Source: Methylotenera_A aquatica (GTDB lineage Bacteria > Pseudomonadota > Gammaproteobacteria > Burkholderiales > Methylophilaceae). Taken from it: DNA of 64,000 nt. Of this stretch, positions 28,253 through 36,518 are shown one piece after another. Numbering within the stretch: position 1 is the stretch's first letter; each line of letters begins with the position of its first letter. The translations under genes and the position numbers were made by a program. The stretch covers positions 1,984,001-2,048,000 of the forward strand of contig OZ271846.1 of assembly GCA_965601485.1 (NCBI GenBank), written 5' to 3'. Below the pieces are notes generated by a model that worked only from the letters and a program-made list of their open reading frames with translations, did not search any database and had not been told where the DNA came from.

Positions 28253-28750
28253 TTAAGCCGCTTTCTTTTTATGTACTTTCTTTTTGCTTTCTGGCTCTTG
28301 CATCAACACCGTATCCAGCACGTAAATCATGCCGTTATCGGCTTTAATATCATTGCCACCAACGGTTGGCACGCCGTCTACTTTAACGCCTGCTGACACA
28401 TCCAATGTTAATTCATGGCCTTCAATCGACTTTACTTTGCCAACTTGCACATCTTCAGCCGTGATTTTGTGCGCCACAACGTGAGCTGTTAATAATTTCG
28501 TGAGTGCTGCTTTATCTTTTAACAAAGCGTCTAATTTGTCTTTTGGTAACTTAGCAAATGCGGCATCGCTTGGTGCAAATACGGTAAATGGGCCATCGCC
28601 TTTTAATATGTCGGTTAAACCAGCCGCTTGAATCGCGGTCACTAATGTTTTTAACGAACCATCCGCCTTGGCAGAATCAATAATGTCATCTGCATATGCT
28701 GCATTTGAAACAAATAACGCTAATAATGATGCCAGTAATACTTTTTTCAT
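28253..28750 (-). CDS. Secreted fasciclin (FAS1) domain protein
   Basis: 165 residues: signal peptide cleaved after NAAYA (residue 20), one FAS1 domain with the FTVFAPSDAAFAKLPKD and LLTAHVV motifs and the IYVLDTVLM end strand, then a Lys-rich tail (KKKVHKKKAA). FAS1 proteins are cell-surface or periplasmic adhesion domains; the ligand is unknown. Confidence 0.92.
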   Translation of the reverse strand: MKKVLLASLLALFVSNAAYADDIIDSAKADGSLKTLVTAIQAAGLTDILKGDGPFTVFAPSDAAFAKLPKDKLDALLKDKAALTKLLTAHVVAHKITAEDVQVGKVKSIEGHELTLDVSAGVKVDGVPTVGGNDIKADNGMIYVLDTVLMQEPESKKKVHKKKAA

Positions 28751-29034
28751 AACATTCCTTAAAATTGATAGATTTATTTCAGCGAGTTTAGCTGATGGGG
28801 GCTTTAGAAAAGCTGCGAAAGCTAATGCAAGTTACATCACAATACATTCTAAATTGTGTTTGCTAATGCGACTAACTCGTCATAACGAAAGCTTTACTGA
28901 TTGGATAGACTGTTAAATACAGAGAATAGTTTAGATACAGAAGTGTTTTAGATATCAGAATGTTCACTAACAGCCGTATTGCAGATGAAAAAAGTTGTTT
29001 TTAGAGTGATATCAACAAAAGGCGAAAGTAAAAG
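28751..29034. other. Intergenic stretch left of the island, no gene seen
   Basis: About 280 bp between the fasciclin gene and the left island repeat. It presumably holds the fasciclin promoter. I see no gene, tRNA or repeat in it. Confidence 0.5.
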
Positions 29035-29061
29035 GGTTAGTGCGCCTAATATATATCGGCA
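29035..29061 (+). repeat. Left island boundary repeat (attL-like)
   Basis: A 27-bp sequence starting GGTTAGTGCGCC and ending ATATCGGCA, repeated exactly in the same orientation at 55399-55425. An integrase gene lies 144 bp inside, so this is the likely att core. It is not part of any tRNA I can recognise. Confidence 0.8.
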
Positions 29062-29176
29062 TTTCAACCAACTTCACTTAAGCTCAAAATAACTCTCAAA
29101 CCCCTTATTTATATTAGAAAATATTTATTGGCGTATCACTAAGCTTCACCAAACAGCGTATAATTTGAGTAGCTAC

Positions 29177-29194
29177 ATGTGTAGCTAGGATTGT
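29177..29194 (+). repeat. Possible integrase arm-type site, left
   Basis: ATGTGTAGCTAGGATTGT just before the integrase start. At the right end of the island ATGTGTAGCTATGATTGT (55333-55350) and another ATGTGTAGCTAG (55321-55332) occur. Such repeats near both att cores suit arm-binding sites of a tyrosine integrase. Confidence 0.5.
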
Positions 29195-29204
29195 GGGACG
29201 GGTT

Positions 29205-30428
29205 ATGGCAAAACTTTCTGACATACAGATTAAAAGTTGGATTAGAACAGGCTTACCAATTGCGAAAAGCGATGGTGACGGTTTAACTTTTACGCTATCA
29301 AAGAATGGCACACCTGCTTGGGTATTGCGTTATAGGCATGGTGGTCGACAGAAAGAACTTACTATTGGTCGCTACCCTGATATTACCTTAGGCAAGGCTA
29401 GGGAGTTGGCTACGGAGGCACGTGCCAATATACAACAAGGGGAAGATGTAGCGAGGAGCAAGAAACTTTTAGCAAGAGAATTAGCAAACGCCAAAACACT
29501 GCGAGAGCTGGCTAATGACTACTTAGAAAAAGCAAAACTTGTATTAGCTCCGTCAACATTCAAACAGCGAAAATATCACATAGATAAGTTAATACTGCCC
29601 AAGCTCGGCTCACTGCTTGTGCGTGAAGTTACAACAACTGACGTTGTATATTTGCTTGAGTCAGTGGGCAAGATGCACGTAGCATCACTCGTGCAAATTG
29701 CACTTTCAAGAATATTCAAACATGGCATTGCAAAACACATTGCGCTAACAAACCCATGCTTAGGTATTACAGCTAGCGCTATATGTGAAGCACCAAAACC
29801 TACAAGATTACGTTTAAAGCTATCCGAAGATGAATTGCGAGTGATATTGCCTGCACTACCTTCTATAGGCATTCAGAACGCACTAGCAATAAAAATACTG
29901 CTGTCTACATGTGTTCGTACTAACGAATTAGTAAAGGCTGAGTGGTCAGATATTGATTTTGAGAAAGCAGAATGGACAATTCCTGACGCCAATAGCAAAA
30001 CACGTAAAGGATTCACAGTTCCGCTACCGCCTGCAATTGTTGGCTGGTTTAATGAGTTGAAGATTTACGCCTGTGGGTCAAAGTATGTTTTGCCTTCGAG
30101 AACAGGAAAACATTCCCATATTGCTTTACTCACAATTGGAGTTGCAGTTGGCAAATTATGTAAGCGATTTGAAGGTTTTAGACGCTTTACTCCGCACGAT
30201 TTACGTTCAACGGCTAGGTCACATCTAACAGAGCTAGGGATTAACTTAATTGTTGCAGAACGATGCTTAAATCACTCACTTGGCGGTTTAGTTAGCATCT
30301 ATGACCAACACGACTACATGACGGAACGCAGGTTGGCTCTAGAAATTTGGACTGATTTCATCTTAGCCTGTGAGTGTGGTCAACTTTGGCAAAAAAATAA
30401 AAATATCATCCAATTCAGAAGTGCGTAG
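29205..30428 (+). CDS. Tyrosine integrase of the island (DUF4102 type)
   Basis: 407 residues: N-terminal arm-binding domain (1-90: LTFTLSKNGTPAWVLRYRHGG, TIGRYPDITLGKARELA), core-binding domain (95-195), and catalytic domain with R238 (CVRTNELV), H331-x-x-R334 (PHDLRSTARSHL), H357 (LNHSL) and nucleophile Y366 (SIYDQHDY). Complete, so it may still excise the 26-kb island. ATG 29205 is chosen over GTG 29193 because GGGACGGG precedes it. Confidence 0.93.
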   Translation: MAKLSDIQIKSWIRTGLPIAKSDGDGLTFTLSKNGTPAWVLRYRHGGRQKELTIGRYPDITLGKARELATEARANIQQGEDVARSKKLLARELANAKTLRELANDYLEKAKLVLAPSTFKQRKYHIDKLILPKLGSLLVREVTTTDVVYLLESVGKMHVASLVQIALSRIFKHGIAKHIALTNPCLGITASAICEAPKPTRLRLKLSEDELRVILPALPSIGIQNALAIKILLSTCVRTNELVKAEWSDIDFEKAEWTIPDANSKTRKGFTVPLPPAIVGWFNELKIYACGSKYVLPSRTGKHSHIALLTIGVAVGKLCKRFEGFRRFTPHDLRSTARSHLTELGINLIVAERCLNHSLGGLVSIYDQHDYMTERRLALEIWTDFILACECGQLWQKNKNIIQFRSA

Positions 30429-30496
30429 CCTTAAAAAGGAAATGACGTTTTAAGCCATAGCAACAAACTTAGAGGCATGTTTATAAGGAGGGTTGA

Positions 30497-30793
30497 GTGT
30501 ATTTTTTATATAAGTTATTAGATGATGTTCAGCTTGAGTTAAACGTCACAGAAGACTCATTTTTAAAAATGGCAGAGGGTGACTTTTTTAAAATGATTGC
30601 ACTTTTTAATGACCATGAATCACATTGTGTTGACTATAAAATACAACCAGAAACAATTGCTGAGGCTAAGTGGATGATCGAAGCGTATTGTAAATTAAAT
30701 CATCAATTACCTAAATGGCTAATCAATTACTTTAAATTTTCGTTTGAAAAATTATTAGATGGGGAGAATCCCTCAAATGGTGGGTGTAAATAA
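30497..30793 (+). CDS. Unknown protein whose 3' end is cut by the IS
   Basis: 98 residues from a GTG start with GGAGGG just upstream. Not recognised; mostly helical and acidic (FLKMAEGDFFKMIALFNDHE, PETIAEAKWMIEAYCKL). The last few codons (GCK-stop) lie in the left end of the IS256-family element, so the original C-terminus has been lost. Confidence 0.5.
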   Translation: MYFLYKLLDDVQLELNVTEDSFLKMAEGDFFKMIALFNDHESHCVDYKIQPETIAEAKWMIEAYCKLNHQLPKWLINYFKFSFEKLLDGENPSNGGCK

Positions 30794-32120
30794 TTTTGTG
30801 TAAATGTCATTTTGCAGGAGACTGCTATTTTATGAAAGTAGATAAAAATGACGACACAAACCAAAGCACTAAAGGCTTTACCCAACGATTTAATTGATGA
30901 ATTACTGGCTGGATATCAAAAGCCAGAAGACTTAATTGGTGAGAATGGCTTACTTAAGCAACTCACCAAAGCACTCGTTGAACGGGCTTTGCAGGCTGAA
31001 ATGACTGAGCATCTTGGTCACGACAAACACGCCGCTGTCAGTAACAGCACGGGCAATGCGCGTAATGGCAAAAGCCATAAAACCCTCAAAGGCGAATTCG
31101 GCGAACTTCCCATCGAAATCCCACGTGACCGTGAGGGCAGTTTTGAGCCGCAACTCATCCCCAAGCACCAAACACGTTGGACTGGTTTTGATGACAAGAT
31201 TATCTCGCTCTACGCGCGCGGCATGACCGTGCGGGAGATTCAGCAGCATTTAGAAGAAATGTACGGTACCGAAGTATCACCAACCTTAATATCCAACGTC
31301 ACAGACGCGGTTGTTGAAGAGGTGAAGCTTTGGCAATCGCGGCCACTTGATCGCGTTTATCCTGTGGTGTACCTGGATTGCATCCACGTTAAAGTGCGCG
31401 ATGCAGGCGCAGTCAGAGCTAAAGCGGTTTACCTTGCCATTGGCATCAATATGAACGGCGAGAAAGAAGTGCTGGGCTTATGGGTCGCGCAAACGGAAGG
31501 CGCTAAATTCTGGTTGCAAGTCATCACGGAGCTGAAGAATCGCGGTGTACAAGATATATTTATCGCCTGCGTGGATGGTCTTAAGGGATTCCCCGAAGCC
31601 ATTGAAGCGGTTTACCCACAAGCGGCGGTACAGCTTTGCATTGTACACATGGTCCGTAATAGCCTCAATTACGTGGGTTGGAATAAACGTGATGTTGTGG
31701 CCGCAGATTTAAAGCGCATTTACACCGCGGCGACCGAGTATGAAGCCGCGCAATATCTCACTGAGTTTGAAGCGAAATGGGATGCTGCGTATCCGCCCAT
31801 ATCCCAGTCATGGCGCAATAATTGGGCACGTGTCATCCCATTCTTTGATTATCCACCTGAAATCAGGCGCATTATTTACACCACAAACGCGATTGAATCG
31901 GTCAACATGAGTTTGCGCAAAGTGACTAAAAGCCGTGGTGCATTTCCGAACGATGAATCAGTAATGAAATTGTTCTATCTGGCGTTAATGAATATCAGCA
32001 AACGCTGGACCATGCCGCTACGTGATTGGAAACCTGCTTTAAATAGGTTTAGTATTCAGTTTGAAGAGCGGATGCCGCAACAGTGATAACCGACGTTTAC
32101 ACAAAATTCAGGACACGCCC
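30782..32120 (+). mobile_element. IS256-family insertion sequence, intact transposase
   Basis: About 1339 bp with imperfect inverted ends: left GGGTGTAAATAATTTTGTGT, right (reverse complement) GGGCGTGTCCTGAATTTTGT. No matching 8-9 bp target duplication flanks it (left TCAAATGGT, right AATTATAG), so the site was probably rearranged after insertion. The same ends recur at 43194, 43840-43937, 44478, 49276-49300 and 55275. Confidence 0.85.
30848..32086 (+). CDS. IS256-family transposase
   Basis: 412-residue DDE transposase of the mutator type. Catalytic residues appear as D177 (VYLDCIHVK), D243 (ACVDGLKGFPEAI) and E350 (TTNAIESVN); the family C-x2-H motif is at CIVHMVRNSL. Length and motifs are complete, so it should be active. 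Confidence 0.95.
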   Translation: MTTQTKALKALPNDLIDELLAGYQKPEDLIGENGLLKQLTKALVERALQAEMTEHLGHDKHAAVSNSTGNARNGKSHKTLKGEFGELPIEIPRDREGSFEPQLIPKHQTRWTGFDDKIISLYARGMTVREIQQHLEEMYGTEVSPTLISNVTDAVVEEVKLWQSRPLDRVYPVVYLDCIHVKVRDAGAVRAKAVYLAIGINMNGEKEVLGLWVAQTEGAKFWLQVITELKNRGVQDIFIACVDGLKGFPEAIEAVYPQAAVQLCIVHMVRNSLNYVGWNKRDVVAADLKRIYTAATEYEAAQYLTEFEAKWDAAYPPISQSWRNNWARVIPFFDYPPEIRRIIYTTNAIESVNMSLRKVTKSRGAFPNDESVMKLFYLALMNISKRWTMPLRDWKPALNRFSIQFEERMPQQ

Positions 32121-32157
32121 AATTATAGACCCATGTACCGATGAAGCTGGTCAGTTG

Positions 32158-32448
32158 ATGAATGCTATGCGTAATATTCCCACATGGACTAAAGCCAAAC
32201 GAGCTATCTATGATAAGTTGGTTGCACTTCTTGAAAGCCAAGAACATATTTACTTCGTTGGACACGTTGATAAGTACCACCTATCTATAGTTGGCTCATC
32301 TTGCTTTTACAATGTTCCGCTTAATCGCAGGGGACATTTAAGTGTTTATAGGGGTAAGCTAATTCGGCTGGTATGTGTTAGTACTGGTCAATACGACAGG
32401 GGCTACCTAGCTACCGAAGCAATTCCGATGAACATCAACCTCAAATGA
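32158..32448 (+). CDS. Unknown protein, N-terminus possibly replaced by IS end
   Basis: 96 residues from ATG 32158. The open frame runs back into the IS right end (to 32083), so the original start may be gone. Contains HIYFVGHVDKYHLSIVGSS and ends NINLK; not recognised. Its stop overlaps the next ATG by 4 bp (ATGA), indicating coupling to the following genes. Confidence 0.5.
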   Translation: MNAMRNIPTWTKAKRAIYDKLVALLESQEHIYFVGHVDKYHLSIVGSSCFYNVPLNRRGHLSVYRGKLIRLVCVSTGQYDRGYLATEAIPMNINLK

Positions 32449-32840
32449 ATCCTTTAGAGTCAATTTTTCAAAATTATGCTTATGACTATTTTTGCCTTAT
32501 GGGTGGTAGTGGTCGTTATGAGGGGTATAGGGAATGGCATCCAGCTGGCTTGGTATTAATGATAGCTACTGGGGTTAGCCCCCCTCAATCGCCAGAATGG
32601 CAGATTAATCATGATGGCTCTGATTATTTACCCTCAAAAGTATGGCGTAAAACAGACCAGATGCCTTACCAAGTTAGCGAGAAGCTAAAAGGTATTACAT
32701 TGACTCGCAATATGTTAGAGGAATTCATTGAGAGCATCTCATTAAAAATACGAAAAAACAGCCCTGATGATGAATATACATGGAATGGTTTTTTAGAGGA
32801 GAAGAAAGACCATTTTGACATTTTTTTGTCAGGTAAATAA
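32445..32840 (+). CDS. Unknown protein in the macro-domain run
   Basis: 131 residues, not recognised. N-terminal aromatic stretch (YAYDYFCLMGGSGRYEGYREW), an amphipathic C-terminal helix and acidic tail. Overlaps the previous gene by 4 bp and abuts the macro-domain gene, so it belongs to the same transcript. Confidence 0.6.
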   Translation: MNPLESIFQNYAYDYFCLMGGSGRYEGYREWHPAGLVLMIATGVSPPQSPEWQINHDGSDYLPSKVWRKTDQMPYQVSEKLKGITLTRNMLEEFIESISLKIRKNSPDDEYTWNGFLEEKKDHFDIFLSGK

Positions 32841-33353
32841 ATGATAGTAACCTCAAAATTTGGTGACCTCATTGACCAAATTGATTGTGATGCGATAGTT
32901 AATTCAGCGAACTCATCAATGCGAGCTGGTTCTGGTGTTTGTGGAGCAATTCATAAGGCTGCGGGAAGGGATTTGGAACTAAATACAAAACATTTAGCAC
33001 CACTAATAGTGCCGAACGCAGTGATAACATCAGCATTTAATCTACCTAATAAGTACATAATTCATGTCAGCACTCCAAAGTTTCATATTGACCCTAATCC
33101 ACATGAGTTATTAGCTAAATCCTTATATAACGTATTCAAGTTAGCCGAAGAATTTGAAGTGGAAACGATTGCTTTGCCAGCGATAGGAACTGGCATACAT
33201 GGCTTTCCGATTGATGCTGCTATAGCAATATATGCAGAGGTAGCATCATCCTTTAATCAGTCCATTATCTTGAAAGAAATTAGATTTGTGTTCATGTCTT
33301 ATGCTGATGAAATAGCAATGAGCAGAAGAATTCAAACAAGGATAGAAATATGA
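32841..33353 (+). CDS. Macro-domain protein
   Basis: 170-residue ADP-ribose-binding fold. It has the two phosphate/ribose loops, NSANSSM...GSGVCGAIHKAAG (21-42) and PAIGTGIHGFP (113-123), which are typical of ADP-ribosyl hydrolases acting on proteins, nucleic acids or O-acetyl-ADP-ribose. No ART or DarT-like toxin is recognisable next to it, but neighbours are unknown proteins. Overlaps the next start by 4 bp. Confidence 0.9.
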   Translation: MIVTSKFGDLIDQIDCDAIVNSANSSMRAGSGVCGAIHKAAGRDLELNTKHLAPLIVPNAVITSAFNLPNKYIIHVSTPKFHIDPNPHELLAKSLYNVFKLAEEFEVETIALPAIGTGIHGFPIDAAIAIYAEVASSFNQSIILKEIRFVFMSYADEIAMSRRIQTRIEI

Positions 33354-33946
33354 GTACCCTTAATTGCCAAGAATACGATGATCTAGTTAGAGCTTCCACT
33401 AAGGGGGATAAGAAGGCTATAGAGGATATATTTACTCTAGGAGAATCACTTCTTGTTAAGAACTCCACCGATGCAGCAGAAGCGTTCAAGGATGCAGCAA
33501 TTTCCTACCGTATAGCCGCATTTCGTAATGCTGCGCATCTAGAATCGTCCCAAAATGGGGTCAGCCAGTTAGTAAACAATTTGGATATTTTTAGAGAGTG
33601 GATTGCTACATTTCCTGATGGACAAGTTAAACTTCCTAAGGCTGTAGAAGGATTAAACAGACAGGATATTGAAGCTGTCATATATGGCGAGTGCAAGTAT
33701 CCTTCAGACCCAGAAGTCATTCGCTACTATCGCTTTCTAAACCAAGCACTTGAATTAAACAATGAAGACTATGCAAAATTAAATGGTAACCGACCAGTAT
33801 TTATATGTGACATTCTGCTTGCTTATTTTGGTCTAGCTAACAGGAGGAATTTTGACTTCAACAATGTTTCAATAGATGTGCGCATTGGAGTTGACTTAAT
33901 AGCCCATAGAATTGAAGAAAAAATCATCCATAATGCAAGACTATAA
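33350..33946 (+). CDS. Unknown helical protein next to macro domain
   Basis: 198 residues, all-helical by appearance, not recognised. The N-terminus resembles a short repeat protein (GDKKAIEDIFTLGESLLVKNST), followed by FREWIATFPDGQVKLPKAVE and a C-terminal RRNFDFNNVSIDVRIGVDLI. Coupled to the macro gene (ATGA overlap) and overlaps the SPOR gene by 14 bp. Confidence 0.6.
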   Translation: MSTLNCQEYDDLVRASTKGDKKAIEDIFTLGESLLVKNSTDAAEAFKDAAISYRIAAFRNAAHLESSQNGVSQLVNNLDIFREWIATFPDGQVKLPKAVEGLNRQDIEAVIYGECKYPSDPEVIRYYRFLNQALELNNEDYAKLNGNRPVFICDILLAYFGLANRRNFDFNNVSIDVRIGVDLIAHRIEEKIIHNARL

Positions 33947-34451
33947 ACACTTATATTACAACCAACAAAAACCCTCAAAAAAATGGGGTAGGAAGCTATT
34001 AGCAATTTTCATATTGGTTCTCATAACAGCCATACCTCTGGCAAATAGCTTCTATAAAAATGGCAATCCCTTATTAAAGTATACTTCTGTTAAATCACAA
34101 ACCAAGACCGAACCAATAGCAGAGGTAAACATTCCAGATAGGTTCACGTACTATGAGATTCTTGCTAATGGTGAAACTGTTGTGCAAGACATCTCAAAAG
34201 TAGACGTCCCATCTAGCAAGATTTACATTCAATTAGAAGCCTTTAAAACTGCTGATGAAGCTGACAACTTTCAAGTTCGCATGAAGTTACTAGACCTAAA
34301 CCCAAAGATTGAAACGGTTTTTCTACCTAACAAAGGCGGTAACTGGTTTACTGTAAGAATAGGTGCTGTAGAAACGGATGACGAATTGGCAAGACTTAAA
34401 CTGCAGTTAGAAAGTAATCAGATTAAATTCGCTGTCGTTACGAAAAATTAG
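33933..34451 (+). CDS. Single-pass membrane protein with SPOR domain
   Basis: 172 residues: short cytoplasmic N-terminus, one membrane segment (about 21-40, LLAIFILVLITAIPLANSF), linker, and a C-terminal SPOR domain (KIYIQLEAFKTADEADNFQV ... NWFTVRIGAVETDDELARLK). SPOR domains bind glycan strands lacking stem peptides at division sites. FTYYEIL ahead of it resembles FtsN-like proteins. ATG 33933 is preferred over TTG 33912. Confidence 0.75.
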   Translation: MQDYKHLYYNQQKPSKKWGRKLLAIFILVLITAIPLANSFYKNGNPLLKYTSVKSQTKTEPIAEVNIPDRFTYYEILANGETVVQDISKVDVPSSKIYIQLEAFKTADEADNFQVRMKLLDLNPKIETVFLPNKGGNWFTVRIGAVETDDELARLKLQLESNQIKFAVVTKN

Positions 34452-34457
34452 CGGTAT

Positions 34458-34886
34458 ATGAAAAGTGTCTCCGCCCTAAATCCAGAGCTAATTAAGGCAT
34501 ACCAGTCAGCCGAATATCATGTGATGTCTGCCAAGCCATTCATACTAGAGTTAGGCAAAAGAAGTGAGGGTTTAGTTGACCTTGCCAAACGGTTTAAAGT
34601 TGAATGCTTCACGTTTATAACGGCTTACAACCCCTACAGCGAAGTGCTTTCAGATAAAGAAAATGCAAAGCGCAATGGTCAGCTAAAACAAGAGTTGGAT
34701 AGGCTAGGCTTAACGATTGTCATAGGCTATGGACAAGACCCAGAGATGACACGAAAAAAAGAAGATGGCTTCGTTGTGTTTGGTCTAGGATTGGATGCAG
34801 CAAAAGAGTTGGGGGTTAAATTCCAACAGAATGCAATTGTTTGGTGTGGAGCGGATGCTGTTCCTAATTTAGTTCTATTAGGCTGA
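34458..34886 (+). CDS. DUF3293 family protein
   Basis: 142 residues with the family core FTFITAYNPYSEVLSDKENAK then VIGYGQDP and the late FQQNAIVW motif. Soluble, function unknown. 6 bp after the SPOR gene, probably the last gene of the macro-domain run. Confidence 0.8.
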   Translation: MKSVSALNPELIKAYQSAEYHVMSAKPFILELGKRSEGLVDLAKRFKVECFTFITAYNPYSEVLSDKENAKRNGQLKQELDRLGLTIVIGYGQDPEMTRKKEDGFVVFGLGLDAAKELGVKFQQNAIVWCGADAVPNLVLLG

Positions 34887-34917
34887 TAAACTTGAAAAAA
34901 AATTTAAAGGGCTGAAT

Positions 34918-35349
34918 GTGAAATTCATAATGCAAAAAATATTACTTATAGTTTTATTTACTCCACTAGTTGGTTTTTCAAAAGAAACAAATTTATATTG
35001 CAAGGGTTCATACTCAAACACAATTGATCATAAAACTGACACATACGAAAGAGAACTAAATTTTAGTTTTGATGATAAAAGAAAAACTTTCTCCACAGAT
35101 AATCGGTTACTTTGCAATGATTTTAATCAAATATATCCATTAAAAGTAACTGCACTTTCCTTTAGTGAAAGTGAGATTATATTTTCCCATCAGAATGACC
35201 AAAGAGAAGAAGGTAGATGTAAAAGTAATTTTTCTTTAAACAGAGTAAGCGGTAATTTAACTACACTACAAATTATAGGTGATATATATAATCCTGCTAT
35301 TCTTATAGAAGGCTATTACAAATGCGAAATTGCAAAACCTAAATTTTAA
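34918..35349 (+). CDS. Secreted unknown protein
   Basis: 143 residues with a signal peptide (ILLIVLFTPLVGFSKE) and a mature part rich in beta-strand and Lys/Asn with four cysteines, fitting a small disulfide-bonded periplasmic domain. Start GTG 34918 (AAAGGG upstream) or ATG 34930. Not recognised. AT-rich. Confidence 0.6.
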   Translation: MKFIMQKILLIVLFTPLVGFSKETNLYCKGSYSNTIDHKTDTYERELNFSFDDKRKTFSTDNRLLCNDFNQIYPLKVTALSFSESEIIFSHQNDQREEGRCKSNFSLNRVSGNLTTLQIIGDIYNPAILIEGYYKCEIAKPKF

Positions 35350-35362
35350 TGTATAATTATTG

Positions 35363-35496
35363 AGTGCCGATTTGATTTTTTCAGCTTGCGGGCACTTTAA
35401 ATATACTGCTAAAGCGTGTGCAAACCCGTTTTAGCTAAAGCTGATGCGGGTTTTTTATTGCCCATCGTCCCGATTTAGCCTTACTTGCGGGGGACG
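35363..35496 (+). promoter_or_regulatory. Leader with three stem-loops before the micro-gene run
   Basis: Three successive hairpins: AGTGCC/GGGCACT (35363-35396), AAACCCG/CGGGTTTTTT with T run (35422-35456, a terminator), and CGTCCCG/CGGGGGACG (35466-35496), which takes in the purine-rich bases just ahead of ATG 35501. The layout suits a terminator plus a sequestered ribosome-binding site, i.e. a regulated leader; alternatively only the middle one matters, as the end of the preceding gene. Confidence 0.55.
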
Positions 35497-35548
35497 TTAA
35501 ATGAATACTGCTAAACAAGGCTTGACCCTTTTCATGAGGAGCAAGACC

Positions 35549-35737
35549 ATGACACCGTTTGAAACACACTCAAGTGCAGCATTGTTATCTCTGGTTGGAG
35601 ATAACTTAAACAATCAACCACCAAGCCAGCAAACCATTCTCCGCAGTCATGCCAAGAAATTCCTTTGGCTATATCTGCATTCCAATCTAGACCGACTGCT
35701 CAAAGCGCTAGGAAAGGAGAAAAGTCATGACAATTAA
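35549..35737 (+). CDS. Small helical protein, first of the micro-gene run
   Basis: 62 residues from ATG 35549, chosen for the GAGGAG 7-12 bp upstream; an in-frame ATG at 35501 would add 16 residues and overlaps the last leader hairpin. Helical, basic end (HAKKFLWLYLHSNLDRLLKALG). Overlaps the next gene by 11 bp. Not recognised. Confidence 0.55.
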   Translation: MTPFETHSSAALLSLVGDNLNNQPPSQQTILRSHAKKFLWLYLHSNLDRLLKALGKEKSHDN

Positions 35738-35918
35738 AAAAATAGGCAATGCTTTGTTTATAGATGGAGATCATCCTGTACAAGATGCCAAGTTCTATTC
35801 CAACCTTCTAAAAAATCCAGAAGTGGGAATTACTGCAAGGCAAATGAAGGCGATTCTTGAGGGTAAATCCCTCAGTATAAAAATACTAACTGAAGCTAAT
35901 GTGGAGAAAAAACAATGA
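35727..35918 (+). CDS. Small protein, micro-gene run (paralogue A)
   Basis: 63 residues preceded by AAAGGAGAAAAGTC. Contains NPEVGITARQMKAI, which resembles KPDEGVSATQICKI in the next gene; the two look like diverged duplicates. Overlaps the next start by 4 bp (ATGA). Unknown function. Confidence 0.6.
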   Translation: MTIKKIGNALFIDGDHPVQDAKFYSNLLKNPEVGITARQMKAILEGKSLSIKILTEANVEKKQ

Positions 35919-36154
35919 CAACAAAAATCGTAAATGGTGGATTTATTATTAGTAAAAGCCTAGATAAATATCAAATGGCATCGTATGACAGAAAGCAAGC
36001 CGAGAAACCAGATGAAGGAGTCTCGGCTACGCAAATTTGCAAGATTGCTGCAAGACTTGACCGTATTAACAGCGCTATTCGTGGGATTAAACTAGAGATC
36101 CCTTCGGATGATGAATTAATCGCTGATGAGGTTGAAGATGAAAAAGACGATTAA
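35915..36154 (+). CDS. Small acidic-tailed protein, micro-gene run (paralogue B)
   Basis: 79 residues, preceded by GTGGAG. Shares the GGFIIS...KP-EGVSATQI core with the previous gene, then a helix (RLDRINSAIRGIKLEIP) and an acidic tail (DDELIADEVEDEKDD). Overlaps the next gene by 17 bp. Unknown function. Confidence 0.6.
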   Translation: MTTKIVNGGFIISKSLDKYQMASYDRKQAEKPDEGVSATQICKIAARLDRINSAIRGIKLEIPSDDELIADEVEDEKDD

Positions 36155-36260
36155 CGACAAATTCAGGATACCTAACCCACCTATTCAATCTGTTCTTACA
36201 GAGCTGATTCAATTGAATGGCGAGTTAAAAACTAGAAAGGAGATATATGGAAGATTTTGA
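36138..36260 (+). CDS. 40-residue peptide, micro-gene run
   Basis: Starts MKKTINDKFRIPNPP and ends RKEIYGRF. The start lies within the preceding gene, preceded by GAGGTTGAAG; the end overlaps the next start by 14 bp. Overlapping tiny frames with plausible ribosome-binding sites suggest translational coupling, but the peptide is not recognised. Confidence 0.45.
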   Translation: MKKTINDKFRIPNPPIQSVLTELIQLNGELKTRKEIYGRF

Positions 36261-36414
36261 ACGTCACCTAGAAAAAGCCATACAAGTTGTAATTAACGAA
36301 AGTAAATTTAATCTTTATCCAGATAAAAATTTATCAAGATCTCTCGTGAAAAAAAGGATATGGATGATTATGAATTATAGAATTGATAGCATAATTCAGA
36401 AATTAATACCCTAA
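36247..36414 (+). CDS. 55-residue protein, micro-gene run
   Basis: Starts MEDFERHLEKAIQVVINESK and continues as a basic helix (SRSLVKKRIWMIMNYRIDSI). AAAGGAG lies 6 bp before ATG, a strong site. Unknown function. Confidence 0.5.
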   Translation: MEDFERHLEKAIQVVINESKFNLYPDKNLSRSLVKKRIWMIMNYRIDSIIQKLIP

Positions 36415-36432
36415 CTAGGGTGAAAGGAAAAT

Positions 36433-36486
36433 ATGGCAAATCATCAATTAAAACTTTCGTACGCAATTGTTGAATCGGTAAACTAA
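36433..36486 (+). CDS. 17-residue peptide (twin 1)
   Basis: MANHQLKLSYAIVESVN, preceded by GAAAGGAAAAT. It has a twin of equal length at 48939-48992 with a similar ribosome-binding region, the same MA...AIV pattern and an identical 19-bp tail (TAATTACATAAAATATTAT) after the coding part. Could be a leader peptide or a small effector. Confidence 0.45.
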   Translation: MANHQLKLSYAIVESVN

Positions 36487-36518
36487 TTACATAAAATATT
36501 ATAAAGAGAGTGTAAATT

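Noticed and set aside
36161..36178. AAATTCAGGATACC resembles the IS256-family right end (AAATTCAGGACACC).
   Set aside because: Only about 14 bases match, it lies inside an overlapping micro-gene, and no inverted partner or GGG/CCC terminus follows; probably chance.
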